64,000 bases of DNA from WRGT01 sp942493035. GTDB lineage: Bacteria > Spirochaetota > UBA4802 > UBA5550. The position numbers were made by a program, and so were the translations under genes. Below are positions 18,403 to 27,137 of the stretch, one piece after another. The stretch spans positions 4,216,001 through 4,280,000 of the forward strand of contig OW818666.1 in assembly GCA_942493035.1 (NCBI GenBank). Reading direction: 5' to 3'. Numbering within the stretch: the first letter of the stretch is position 1; the number at the start of each line of letters is the position of its first letter. The notes below the pieces were generated by a model. It was given only the letters and a program-made list of their open reading frames with translations. It searched no databases and was not told the DNA's origin.

Positions 18403-18725
18403 TAAGTAAACTCCGGAAATAAGACTATTGTTAAAGCATCATTTATCTTTAATTTGTATTTATTCAAATAAATATCTAAAATAATATATGTTAAGGAATT
18501 AAATTATATTTAAGTGTAAATATATCTCCGCTCTTTTAGATTGCCGGGATAATTGAGTTTTTTTATTACAAAAAAAGTTTAAAGAATTATCATTGAAAAA
18601 TAAGGAATAGTATAATAAGAATTTATTACATTTTATCTGATTTGCATAGTCTTTTTTATTTTTTTCAAATGATTCCGGTTGCACACTGAATTGCGGCGAG
18701 TATTTCAAAACTTTGTGGTATAGCA

Positions 18726-18833
18726 ATGGAGGGTGACAGAGGAATTGCAAAATCATTCGGGGGTGAGCTTGAATTTGGCGAGACTATTGCCAATGGCGGG
18801 AACTGTTGTCAGATAAGGTTTAAAAGAGTTTAG
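18726..18833 (+). pseudogene. Possible gene remnant resembling an ATC-hydrolase C-terminus
   Basis: In the 466-bp gap between two minus-strand sensor genes a short plus-strand frame reads G-I-A-K-S-F-G-G-E-L-E-F-G-E-T-I-A-N-G-G, then N-C-C-Q-I-R-F-K and a stop. The form A-x-A-F-G-x-E-L...T-I-A-x-G-x-x-C-C-x-x-R-F is what I remember from the end of the L-2-amino-thiazoline-4-carboxylate hydrolase family. Only about 45 residues are open and the reading frame upstream is closed, so this would be a decayed fragment. The rest of 18403-18868 shows only AT-rich sequence. Confidence 0.35.
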
Positions 18834-18868
18834 AGCCGATCTATATGAATCTGTCGTGAAATGATATA

Positions 18869-21400
18869 TTAGGACTTGATTACTTCATCAATGAGTTTTG
18901 TAAATTCAGAGATCATGTAAGGTTTCTGGATAAATCCGTTTGCTCCGGATTTTAATATGTCCTGAATAGATACTTCATTATTAAAGCCTGATGCAAATAT
19001 TACTTTAACAGCAGGATTTATTGACTTTAATTTCAGGAATGTATCTTTGCCGCTTATTCTGGGCATTATCATGTCAAGAACTACAAGGGAGATACGATTC
19101 ATTTCTGCTTCATATATTTCAGCACCGCTGACTCCATCTTCAGCAAGTATCACTTCATATCCGGCTGCTGCCAGTATACCATGAGCAGTATTACGGATAA
19201 TAGATTCATCGTCGATTACAAGTATACAACCGGAACCTCTGGTTATGAGATTTTTTGTATCGTCTATTATATGTGGAGTCTGGTCGCTCTGATGGAGATA
19301 AATTTTAAAAATTGTCCCTTCTCCTGGTTCGCTGTAAACGGTGATGACACCTTTATGATCTATTACTGTGCCATACACTCCGGAAAGTCCAAGCCCTGTT
19401 CCTTTCCCTACGGGTTTTGTTGTAAAAAAAGGATCAAAGATTTTCGGAATAATTTCTTCAGGTATACCGTTTCCAGTATCAGTAACATCAATTTCGATAT
19501 ATGGGCCGGGTTCAGCATTTAATGAGTTATGGGCGATGGTATCATAATCAAGGATTACATCACTTGTGGAGATTGTTATGGTTCCCCCCTCCGGCATGGC
19601 ATCCCGTGCGTTAATTGCCAGATTAAGAATTGCATTCTGCAGAAGGGCCGGGTCACCCACTGTGTATGAATTTATTGCGGATAATCTTGTAGCGATAGTT
19701 ATTTTTTTATCAATACTTCTTTCCAGCAGGTCTATTGCGGCTATTATCAATTCATGTATATCAACGGGAGTGGATACAGTTTTGCCTTTTCGTGAAAAGG
19801 CCAGAAGCTGTGAAGTCAGATTTGCCGAACGTTTGGCGCTTTCCAGAATAATGTCTATGTATCGTTTCAGTTTAGGGTTCTCACCTGCTTCATAACTTAA
19901 TAGTTCCGCACTCCCCATTATACCGCTGAGCATATTATTAAAATCATGGGCAACTCCACCTGCCAGCTGACCTACTATATCCATCTTCTGTGCCTGATGC
20001 AGCTGTTCCACTATCCTGTTTTTTTCTGTAATATCTCTGAAGACAAGAATGGAACCTACAATATCTTCTGATGAATCAAAAATCGGTGCAACGCTCCCTG
20101 ATATTTCTATAACCGTTCCGTTTTTTTGTATAAGATTTATATCGTTAATCAGATCAATCCGCTCATTTTTTTCAAGTATCTGATTAATGGGGTTTTCACA
20201 TTTTATACCCCTCACGCGGTCAACGGTATTGAAAATTTCAGATATTGATCTTCCTTTAGATTCGCTGAAATTCCAGCCGGTAATTTTTTCTGCGGCAGGA
20301 TTCATTCTTGTAATCACTCCGTTTTTATCCGTGGCTATAACTGCATCCCCTATTGAGTTAAGAGTTATCCGGAGATTTTCCTCCTGTGATTTAAGAAGGG
20401 CTTCATTTTTCATTCTGCTTTGGATTTCATTTGAAAGAACAATATTTCTGTTGGCAAAATATATAAAGACTACTCCTACAGCAAGGAAAAGGAGCATTAT
20501 AATTATTGATTTGTTTCTGAATCCTTTTACATTTGATATAATGTAGTATTCGGGAGTTGCCACTGCAATAGACCAGTGTGTATTCATAATACTTATTGGA
20601 GTGTAAGCCGCATGTTTGATTGTCATATTGATCTGCTTTTTTTTAAGACGGTCGTAAGAATAGGTGGATGTTCCTTTCTCTCCTCTCATCATCGATTCAG
20701 ATATTTTTATTACTTCGGGATAGCTCCCTAGAGTTTCGTAAATCGATACACCGGAAATTCCAGGAACCGGGTCGTAGATCATTACTCCATCCCGGCTGAG
20801 CATCCAGGCATATCCGCTGTCTCCGATTGCAATATTCTCAAGATATCTCTTTGAGATATATTCAAAGTTAATCAATAAAGCGATACTCCCTTGAAATTTT
20901 CCATTTTTTATGACCGGATAGTGAAATGCAATTGCCCTGTATCCCTGAACCGCTACGAAAACATCGCTTAGAGTTGGTCTATGATTTTCAAGAAGATACT
21001 TTATATGTTTCTGATATGAAATATCTGTTCCTATAAGTTTATTGTTATATGGGGTCAGCCATGTGAGTTTACCGCTTGAATCTATTCTGGAAATAGAGCT
21101 CAGGACCGGTTTCTTCTTGTTCAGATAATCTATAAGTATTTTTTTCCCGTTTTCATTAAGTTCTGTTACATCATCAATATTTACAAGAAATTCAAATTCG
21201 CTTGTCAGGTTGCTGAAAAATTCAGTAATTCCTGCTGCAGCCTGTTCTGCAAGGATCATCTGCTGCTTATTAAACTCGTTTATAGTATTACTCTTAACCT
21301 CTCTGTAGGATAAAAAAAACAGAGTAGAGATAATAATAAACAGAATAATAAGCAGTACAAACCATCTGCTGGTTTCAATTGTAAGCTTGGGTTTCAGCAT
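18869..21400 (-). CDS. Hybrid sensor histidine kinase with Cache, PAS and receiver domains
   Basis: 843 residues. Membrane helices at about 13-33 and 295-315 enclose a periplasmic double-Cache-like sensor. A PAS domain follows (about 343-460, I-G-D-A-V-I-A-T-D-K-N-G-V-I). The HisKA box is A-H-D-F-N-N-M-L-S-G. The ATPase has N-x-x-x-N-A-R-D-A-M, D-T-G-N-G-I-P and G-T-G-L-G-L. The C-terminal receiver has the acceptor Asp in V-V-L-D-M-I-M-P and a final K-P. The HDFNN class of kinases usually relays phosphate through such attached receivers. No output regulator is adjacent. AGGTAATG lies just before the start. Confidence 0.95.
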   Translation of the reverse strand: MLKPKLTIETSRWFVLLIILFIIISTLFFLSYREVKSNTINEFNKQQMILAEQAAAGITEFFSNLTSEFEFLVNIDDVTELNENGKKILIDYLNKKKPVLSSISRIDSSGKLTWLTPYNNKLIGTDISYQKHIKYLLENHRPTLSDVFVAVQGYRAIAFHYPVIKNGKFQGSIALLINFEYISKRYLENIAIGDSGYAWMLSRDGVMIYDPVPGISGVSIYETLGSYPEVIKISESMMRGEKGTSTYSYDRLKKKQINMTIKHAAYTPISIMNTHWSIAVATPEYYIISNVKGFRNKSIIIMLLFLAVGVVFIYFANRNIVLSNEIQSRMKNEALLKSQEENLRITLNSIGDAVIATDKNGVITRMNPAAEKITGWNFSESKGRSISEIFNTVDRVRGIKCENPINQILEKNERIDLINDINLIQKNGTVIEISGSVAPIFDSSEDIVGSILVFRDITEKNRIVEQLHQAQKMDIVGQLAGGVAHDFNNMLSGIMGSAELLSYEAGENPKLKRYIDIILESAKRSANLTSQLLAFSRKGKTVSTPVDIHELIIAAIDLLERSIDKKITIATRLSAINSYTVGDPALLQNAILNLAINARDAMPEGGTITISTSDVILDYDTIAHNSLNAEPGPYIEIDVTDTGNGIPEEIIPKIFDPFFTTKPVGKGTGLGLSGVYGTVIDHKGVITVYSEPGEGTIFKIYLHQSDQTPHIIDDTKNLITRGSGCILVIDDESIIRNTAHGILAAAGYEVILAEDGVSGAEIYEAEMNRISLVVLDMIMPRISGKDTFLKLKSINPAVKVIFASGFNNEVSIQDILKSGANGFIQKPYMISEFTKLIDEVIKS

Positions 21401-21541
21401 ACTCCATTACCTGAAAAGATGAAGGAAATTTTTATATAGATGAATAAAAATAAAATAATCATAACTTTGGAAATAATCAAGCATGAAATAAATCAGACTT
21501 GATTATTTCTTAAGACTTAAAGAATGAAAACTGTAGAAAAA

Positions 21542-21663
21542 TCAGTTATTATTCCTGAATAGAATTTTTAGTCTAAAAAACATAAATTATTATCCCCGCC
21601 GCCTTCGGCGGCGGGGATAATGGAGCTTTTTTTATTTCATAAAAGTTAAGGAATAAATACTGA
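21542..21663. repeat. Family C MITE-like element, copy 2 (complete)
   Basis: 122 bp with inverted ends: TCAGTTATTATTCCT on the left and, read on the other strand, TCAGTATTTATTCCTT on the right. A central hairpin CCCCGCCGCC/GGCGGCGGGG has loop TTC. This copy and the one at 44.4 kb define the element ends. It occupies part of the 332-bp gap between the kinase and rpiB, which diverge from each other. The remainder is AT-rich with no other structure seen. Confidence 0.8.
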
Positions 21664-21732
21664 GAAAAATAGTTGTTTTTCCTGCTGGATTTTATTCTCT
21701 GATAAGTTAATAATATATTATGGAAGGTTTTT

Positions 21733-22164
21733 ATGAAAATTGCAATCGCATCTGACCATGCCGGGCTCAGATTAAAAAATATTTTAAAGAAGCATTTTGC
21801 TGAACATGAGTTTATCGATGTGGGAACGCATACTGAAGATTCATGCGATTATCCCGATTATGCCCTTCTTGCAGGGGAGAAAGTTGTATCAGGTGAAGCT
21901 GAAGCGGGTATAGTTATATGCGGAACAGGCATTGGTATCTCTATAGCGGCAAATAAAGTGAAAGGGATAAGGGCTGCTCTCTGTTTCAATGAGTTTATGG
22001 CAGAGATGTCAAGGAAGCACAATGACGCCAATGTGCTTGCTCTCGGTGCCCGTGTAATAGGTGAAGATCTCGCTGTAAGAATTGCTGAGGTGTGGCTTAA
22101 GACAGAATTTGAGGGCGGAAGACATGAAAAGAGAGTCTTAAAAATAGGAAAAATTGAATCCTGA
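21733..22164 (+). CDS. rpiB: Ribose-5-phosphate isomerase B
   Basis: 143 residues, the normal RpiB/LacAB length. Family features are the start M-K-I-A-I-A-S-D-H-A-G, C-D-Y-P-D-Y-A with the catalytic-site residues, I-C-G-T-G-I-G-I-S-I-A-A-N-K, and N-D-A-N-V-L-A-L-G-A-R. It interconverts ribose 5-phosphate and ribulose 5-phosphate in the pentose phosphate pathway. GGAAGG lies six bases before the ATG. The next gene begins at or just after its stop, so the two are likely co-transcribed. Confidence 0.96.
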   Translation: MKIAIASDHAGLRLKNILKKHFAEHEFIDVGTHTEDSCDYPDYALLAGEKVVSGEAEAGIVICGTGIGISIAANKVKGIRAALCFNEFMAEMSRKHNDANVLALGARVIGEDLAVRIAEVWLKTEFEGGRHEKRVLKIGKIES

Positions 22165-22189
22165 AGGGAATTCTGCCGATAAAGTACTT

Positions 22190-23872
22190 ATGAAAACTAC
22201 CCGGATAAAACTAATTCTAATTCTATTGTTTGTAAGTCAGTTCATGGCTCCATCGCGGAATGCCACAGATGTGTTGGTAATAACTGATTTACCTGATTCT
22301 TCGCTTTATAATGCTGTAAAGCGATCGATGCCTGATGGTACATCAGGATATGTGATTAAAGATATTAATTATGCCGAAAATGCTGATCCCTTTTCCACGG
22401 ATATTCTTTTGAAATTTGATAAAGGATCTGAACGGTATATTAAAGATGATTCAGGCAAGTATAATATCTACTCTGCAAATTATCAGTTTCTCAAAGAGGG
22501 TGTGGGCAACGGATGCGCATCGTTTTTTAAAAAGGATCATATTATTAAAATTAATACGTCTGAGGGATTATGGCTCGGGAATGTCGAAGATCTTGGATCT
22601 TTTAATATTGAATTCAGGTTCAAAGCAGCAGAGCTTAATAACGGTGGTGTGCTTTTTTCACGCGTGGGGTATTTTTCAGGAGTGAAAAAAGGACTGGAAA
22701 TCAGATTAAAAGACCGCAGCATCTCGGCCCATCTCTACAATATGTTTAAGAAGCCTGATGGTACACTTAAAAGCGTATCTCTTGTTAAAGGGGGTAAGCT
22801 CAATAAGGGGGAATGGTATCATTTCAGCTTAAGCTTTAACAGATCGAGCGGCAGGCTGGCCAAAATGATCAATGATGATGAAGATGATGTTGTGTACATG
22901 ACATCCTCCGGCAGTGCATTCAGTGAAGTTTACATTCCGTTATTCGGATATGTAGATGATGAAGATGGAAGCAGCCGGGGGACGGATCTTCCTCTTGCTG
23001 TGATCGGTAAGAACTACAGCGGATTGATTGATGAATTCAGGATTTCATATATGCATTATAAGGAACTGAAAAACAGCAGAGATGTTGCTGTTAAAAAATA
23101 TAAAGGTTCTGAATATGCTGGACGTGTTCCGTATAACAGAGAGGGGATAATTACAAGTCCGGTAAAAGAGTTTCCTTCAACCGGTACATCGATCACTGAT
23201 TTTTCATGGGATGAGATTATTAATCTGGGAACTTTTATATGGATGGAGATGCGCGTGGCGGATAAGTTTTTCAGCGACAGGGATTCATCTGTTAAATGGT
23301 ATAAGATTAAGCCGGGTCAGAAAAAGATCTCCATGATGAAGGGTGACGACGGGGAGTATCTACGCGGCAGATATTTTCAGTGGAGAGCCCATCTCGCTGC
23401 CTCTCCTGAAGGGGACAGGTCGCCTGTTATGAAAAAGGTTACAGTCAAATATAAAGTTGATCATCCTCCGACTGTACCTCTTGGATTTGAAATAGGGGAT
23501 ACCGGCGACAGATATATTACACTCAGATGGAAAAGAAATGTTGAAACTGATTTCAGCGGATATAAGATTTATTATGGAACAAAAAGAGGGACTTACGACG
23601 GGATTATTACTGTTGTAAACGGCAGAAAGATTAATAACCAGATGGCTGAAGGGAATTATATAACCGTTAGAATTGATAACAGCGTAATTGAAGAGAACAG
23701 ACAGCTTGACAGCCGGAATGTCCTGGTGTATCCGTCGATAGAAAACACCGTCCTTTATTACTTTTCGGTATCATCATACGATAATTATCGGGAAGGCACC
23801 GTGTACAATCATGAATCGGAACTTTCATCATCACTTCATGCGAGACCCTTTGCGGGGAGTGACATCAGGTAG
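22190..23872 (+). CDS. Secreted protein with LamG-like and fibronectin type III domains
   Basis: 560 residues from ATG 22190, giving a signal peptide (T-R-I-K-L-I-L-I-L-L-F-V). A TTG at 22154, overlapping the end of rpiB and preceded by AGGA, is the alternative start. Residues about 125-290 resemble a concanavalin A/LamG jelly roll (F-N-I-E-F-R-F-K-A...G-E-W-Y-H-F-S-L-S-F-N...Y-S-G-L-I-D-E-F-R-I-S). Residues about 430-520 form an FN3 domain (P-P-T-V-P-L-G-F...D-F-S-G-Y-K-I-Y-Y-G-T). Such modules bind glycans or partner proteins outside the cell. No enzyme motif is visible; the ligand is unknown. Confidence 0.75.
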   Translation: MKTTRIKLILILLFVSQFMAPSRNATDVLVITDLPDSSLYNAVKRSMPDGTSGYVIKDINYAENADPFSTDILLKFDKGSERYIKDDSGKYNIYSANYQFLKEGVGNGCASFFKKDHIIKINTSEGLWLGNVEDLGSFNIEFRFKAAELNNGGVLFSRVGYFSGVKKGLEIRLKDRSISAHLYNMFKKPDGTLKSVSLVKGGKLNKGEWYHFSLSFNRSSGRLAKMINDDEDDVVYMTSSGSAFSEVYIPLFGYVDDEDGSSRGTDLPLAVIGKNYSGLIDEFRISYMHYKELKNSRDVAVKKYKGSEYAGRVPYNREGIITSPVKEFPSTGTSITDFSWDEIINLGTFIWMEMRVADKFFSDRDSSVKWYKIKPGQKKISMMKGDDGEYLRGRYFQWRAHLAASPEGDRSPVMKKVTVKYKVDHPPTVPLGFEIGDTGDRYITLRWKRNVETDFSGYKIYYGTKRGTYDGIITVVNGRKINNQMAEGNYITVRIDNSVIEENRQLDSRNVLVYPSIENTVLYYFSVSSYDNYREGTVYNHESELSSSLHARPFAGSDIR

Positions 23873-23879
23873 GGTATAG

Positions 23880-24056
23880 TTTTTGGCCCCGCACTGTCGC
23901 GCCCCCTCTGTCGCGCCCCTAAACCGTTGCGCCCCCTCTGTCGCGATGCGACATCTCCCCCCTGGTGAAAGGTTTGAGAATAAATTCGGAATGTTTTGTG
24001 TTATTCCTTTCACCATCTCATCATGGGGAAAGGTGCCCGACGGGCGGATAGGGGCG
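23880..24056. repeat. Tandem GTCGCGCCCC-type repeat followed by family E copy 2
   Basis: From 23880 to about 23960 a GC-rich unit (GTCGCGCCCCCTCTGTCGCG and close variants) recurs with spacing of roughly 18-25 bases and ends in a GTCGCGATGCGAC palindrome. After an AT-rich spacer, the family E pair of hairpins follows at 24005-24056. The whole lies between two plus-strand genes (gap 280 bp). An open frame across it is a by-product of the composition. Confidence 0.65.
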
Positions 24057-24152
24057 TATCGAACATTTATATTTCCTTATTGACTGATGATATATTGAAT
24101 TTTAAGTGGTTAATTACTTTAACATTAGAAAAATTACTGCTGACAATAAAAA

Positions 24153-25556
24153 ATGAAAACTGATAATGATATGATAATAAAAGGTTTAAAAATTCCTGAA
24201 GAGTTTTACGGCCGATTGAGTGAATTCGTCAATACCTTTAATAATAATGGTTTTGAGTGTTATCTCATCGGTGGGTGTGTCCGTGACCTTATACTCGGAT
24301 ATGAAATCTATGATTATGATTTTGCCACCAACGCCAGGCCTGAACAGGTTATGAAGCTTTTCCGCAAGGTAATACCTACGGGGATTAAACATGGAACTGT
24401 AACTGTTCTGATTAAGGGGCTGGAGTTTGAGGTTACAACATTCAGGTCTGACGGTACCTATCTTGACGGCAGACGCCCGGATAAAATTCACTATGCCCAA
24501 TCCCTCGATGAAGATGTTATGCGTAGAGATTTTACTATTAATGGTCTTGCATATGATTTAAATAAAGATGAAGTTATAGATCACGTGGGCGGGATTGATG
24601 ACCTGAATAAAGGGATTATCCGGACTATTGGAGAACCGATTGAAAGATTCAGTGAGGACGGGCTCAGGACTTTCAGGGCCTGCAGGTTTTCTGCCAAACT
24701 TGGATTTGAAATTGAAGAGAAGACTTTCGAGGCGATTAGTGAAACTCTAAATATTTCGGCAATGGTTTCGGCTGAAAGAGTAAGAGAGGAGCTGATGAAG
24801 CTTCTGACCTCGGGACTTCCATCTGTGGGATTTGAGTGTATGAGAAGATCGGGTCTTCTTAAACTCTGGCTCCCTGAACTTGACAGCTGCTATGAAATAG
24901 GACAGAATAAATTTCATGCACATGATGTGTATTATCACAGCCTTTATTCATGCGATGCAGCTCCATCTGACAAACCGCTTATACGTCTTGCGGCGCTTCT
25001 TCATGATATAGGGAAAGTGAGTACCAGGCGCGTGGGTGATGACGGGGATTATACTTTTTATAATCACGAAGTAATCGGGTCGCGCATTGCTAAAAAGGTT
25101 TTAAAAAGGCTTAAGTTTTCGAACATAGAAATTGAAACTGTAAACAATCTTGTGGTAAACCATATGTTTCACTACACCGATGACTGGAGTGATGGAGCTG
25201 TAAGAAGATTCATGAGAAAGGTTGGAGTGGAAAATATTCCTGATCTTTTTATTCTCCGGGAAGCTGATAGAATCGGGAACGGTTCACGTTCGGGACTTCC
25301 GCAGCCCATTATGGTGCTGCAGTCAAGAATTGACCGGGTAATTGAAGCCGAGAATGCAATTACTGTAAGGGATCTGAACATCGACGGTAATATTCTTATG
25401 AGTAAATTTGATCTTAAACCGGGGCCGATCATCGGGAAGATACTGCATGAACTTCTTGAAATTGTTCTTGATCATCCGGATATGAATACAGAGGAGATTC
25501 TCCTGGAGAAGGCTGTTGAAATTTACAACAGTTTAAAAGAAGAGGGTCAGGGCTGA
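24153..25556 (+). CDS. CCA tRNA nucleotidyltransferase / poly(A) polymerase family with HD domain
   Basis: 467 residues. The head domain has Y-L-I-G-G-C-V-R-D and the catalytic Asp pair in Y-D-Y-D-F-A-T, with R-R-D-F-T-I-N-G-L-A in the flexible motif and G-L-R-T-F-R-A-C-R-F in the neck. An HD-type domain follows (L-A-A-L-L-H-D-I-G-K) at about residues 275-380. It adds CCA (or A residues) to tRNA 3' ends. CCA-adding, A-adding and poly(A) polymerase members cannot be separated by eye, so no symbol is given. The ribosome-binding site is weak. Its 3' end overlaps the convergent barrel gene by 24 bases. Confidence 0.93.
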   Translation: MKTDNDMIIKGLKIPEEFYGRLSEFVNTFNNNGFECYLIGGCVRDLILGYEIYDYDFATNARPEQVMKLFRKVIPTGIKHGTVTVLIKGLEFEVTTFRSDGTYLDGRRPDKIHYAQSLDEDVMRRDFTINGLAYDLNKDEVIDHVGGIDDLNKGIIRTIGEPIERFSEDGLRTFRACRFSAKLGFEIEEKTFEAISETLNISAMVSAERVREELMKLLTSGLPSVGFECMRRSGLLKLWLPELDSCYEIGQNKFHAHDVYYHSLYSCDAAPSDKPLIRLAALLHDIGKVSTRRVGDDGDYTFYNHEVIGSRIAKKVLKRLKFSNIEIETVNNLVVNHMFHYTDDWSDGAVRRFMRKVGVENIPDLFILREADRIGNGSRSGLPQPIMVLQSRIDRVIEAENAITVRDLNIDGNILMSKFDLKPGPIIGKILHELLEIVLDHPDMNTEEILLEKAVEIYNSLKEEGQG

Positions 25557-27137
25557 TTCTGCGTCGCCCTCCCGCTCTGAACCTGCCTGAGTAACCGTAA
25601 ATCTCAGGTAAAACGAATTCTTATCTTTTTTATACTTCAGATTTAGCGATCCTCCGTGAGTCGATCCGCTGAAACTTTTGATGGACGAATGCTCTGATGC
25701 CGGAGTTATCATTGCAAAAAATGGATTATCTCCGTTTACTATTATCCGCGTATAACCGAGGGACAGACTCATATAACCGGAAAAAAGATACTTCATCTCA
25801 CACCCTCCGAGCCCTGAAATTTTATCCAAACTTTTCTGAGCAGAAGATCTGATTTTAAAATAGAATCGATCACTCAGAGAAAAAGCTGCTGAGAGATTCC
25901 CCTGGTCAATAGATTCCTCCCTGTCTGTAGAGTAGTTCTCTCTTCTCTTAATACTCATGTCGATGTCAAGTTTTCCAAAGTCCAGAGAAGCGAATAACTC
26001 CTCCTCCATTGAACCTTCTATATATTTTTTATTATAACCGGGAATAAGATCTTTCTCCGAATAAATAATGAATCCCGTTTGAATAATTTTGTGAGGGTAT
26101 ACCCCGCATTTTAGTTCCCATATTCTTTCCGGTGTTCTGCTCCCCGATGAATACTCTGAATGAAAATTTTCTCCGGAATTTTTCCCCTTGAGCGAGAAGT
26201 TTACGATCTGGTTCTGAATTGCTGCTCCACAAGCCATGGCAAAATCATTAACAGTGTGATCGTTTTTGACAGATGAAACTGCGGGTTCAATGAAGAGAGA
26301 TATATTCTTATCCGCATACTCTGTAAAAATACCGGTATTTCTGATCAGATCGATGCCGTCTCCTGCATAGAACTTATTCTTATCCCATAGAATATCTTTT
26401 CCGGAATCCCCCTTAAGATCTGTTTCGAAAAAGTAGATCTGAATATTGAAAAGGGATGTTAAATGAAATCCGGAAACACCGCCATAGTTTATTATATTTA
26501 CCGGTTCTGTGCTGTATCCGCTACTCTCTATTTTTGAATTTAAAGAGAATAATGAAGAATCTATGAAGCCCGATTCAAGTGACTGCTGAGAGATATATCT
26601 TCTTTGAAGTGAAAAGAATGGAGTGAAATATATTTGTATATCATCAAAATTTTTGTAGAATTCGAAGACGGTGCCATAGAGTGAATACTGCGGATTGCCG
26701 CTGTTTGAAGTTGAGATTGTACGATCTTTTGCGATAGATATTTTTTTTGAGAACGGATCTTTTGATGAATATGATTTTTTACCCATCATCAAACCTGATC
26801 CGAAGTGGAGATTGTAATTACCCGCTGTAAAATTTATGAAATCAGAAATTGAACTTAACTGAAGATTCCATGTATATGAAAAAGTTTTATCCTGCAGATT
26901 CCGTACAGTTGTATAATTGAAGTTGAATGTTTCATAAATAGCAAGTTCAGTTCCCCCTCTCAGTATGAGATTTTCATTACCCTCTTCGTAATTAATTATC
27001 TCTCTGCTGACTCCTGTTTTTATTCCAGCTTCATAATTTTTTTCCGCAGATATTGCCGGTTGTAAAATACTGATCAGAAGCAGGAGTACTGTACCGGTTA
27101 TGCAGTATTGTTTTTTTGTTGAATCTACTTTGAGCAT
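25533..27137 (-). CDS. Putative outer-membrane beta-barrel protein
   Basis: 534 residues with a signal peptide (I-T-G-T-V-L-L-L-L-I-S-I-L-Q-P-A-I-S-A). It continues in alternating-hydrophobic beta-strand patterns with many aromatic residues (Y-E-T-F-N-F-N-Y, I-Q-I-Y-F-T-P-F-F-S-L) and ends in a hydrophobic S-A-L-T-L-F-F, the classic barrel C-terminus. No soluble domain was recognised. Its start overlaps the end of the helix-hairpin-helix barrel gene by 13 bases, so translation is probably coupled. Last gene of a three-gene surface operon. Confidence 0.65.
   Translation of the reverse strand: MLKVDSTKKQYCITGTVLLLLISILQPAISAEKNYEAGIKTGVSREIINYEEGNENLILRGGTELAIYETFNFNYTTVRNLQDKTFSYTWNLQLSSISDFINFTAGNYNLHFGSGLMMGKKSYSSKDPFSKKISIAKDRTISTSNSGNPQYSLYGTVFEFYKNFDDIQIYFTPFFSLQRRYISQQSLESGFIDSSLFSLNSKIESSGYSTEPVNIINYGGVSGFHLTSLFNIQIYFFETDLKGDSGKDILWDKNKFYAGDGIDLIRNTGIFTEYADKNISLFIEPAVSSVKNDHTVNDFAMACGAAIQNQIVNFSLKGKNSGENFHSEYSSGSRTPERIWELKCGVYPHKIIQTGFIIYSEKDLIPGYNKKYIEGSMEEELFASLDFGKLDIDMSIKRRENYSTDREESIDQGNLSAAFSLSDRFYFKIRSSAQKSLDKISGLGGCEMKYLFSGYMSLSLGYTRIIVNGDNPFFAMITPASEHSSIKSFSGSTHGGSLNLKYKKDKNSFYLRFTVTQAGSEREGDAESALTLFF

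Noticed and set aside
18499..18756. Minus-strand 85-codon frame between the two sensor genes
   Set aside because: AT-rich, no ribosome-binding site, no protein features; the opposite strand has the better (though broken) signal.
23883..24083. Small plus-strand frame (66 codons) over the GTCGCGCCCC repeats
   Set aside because: It spans tandem repeats and a family E element. Its composition follows the repeat, not coding sequence.
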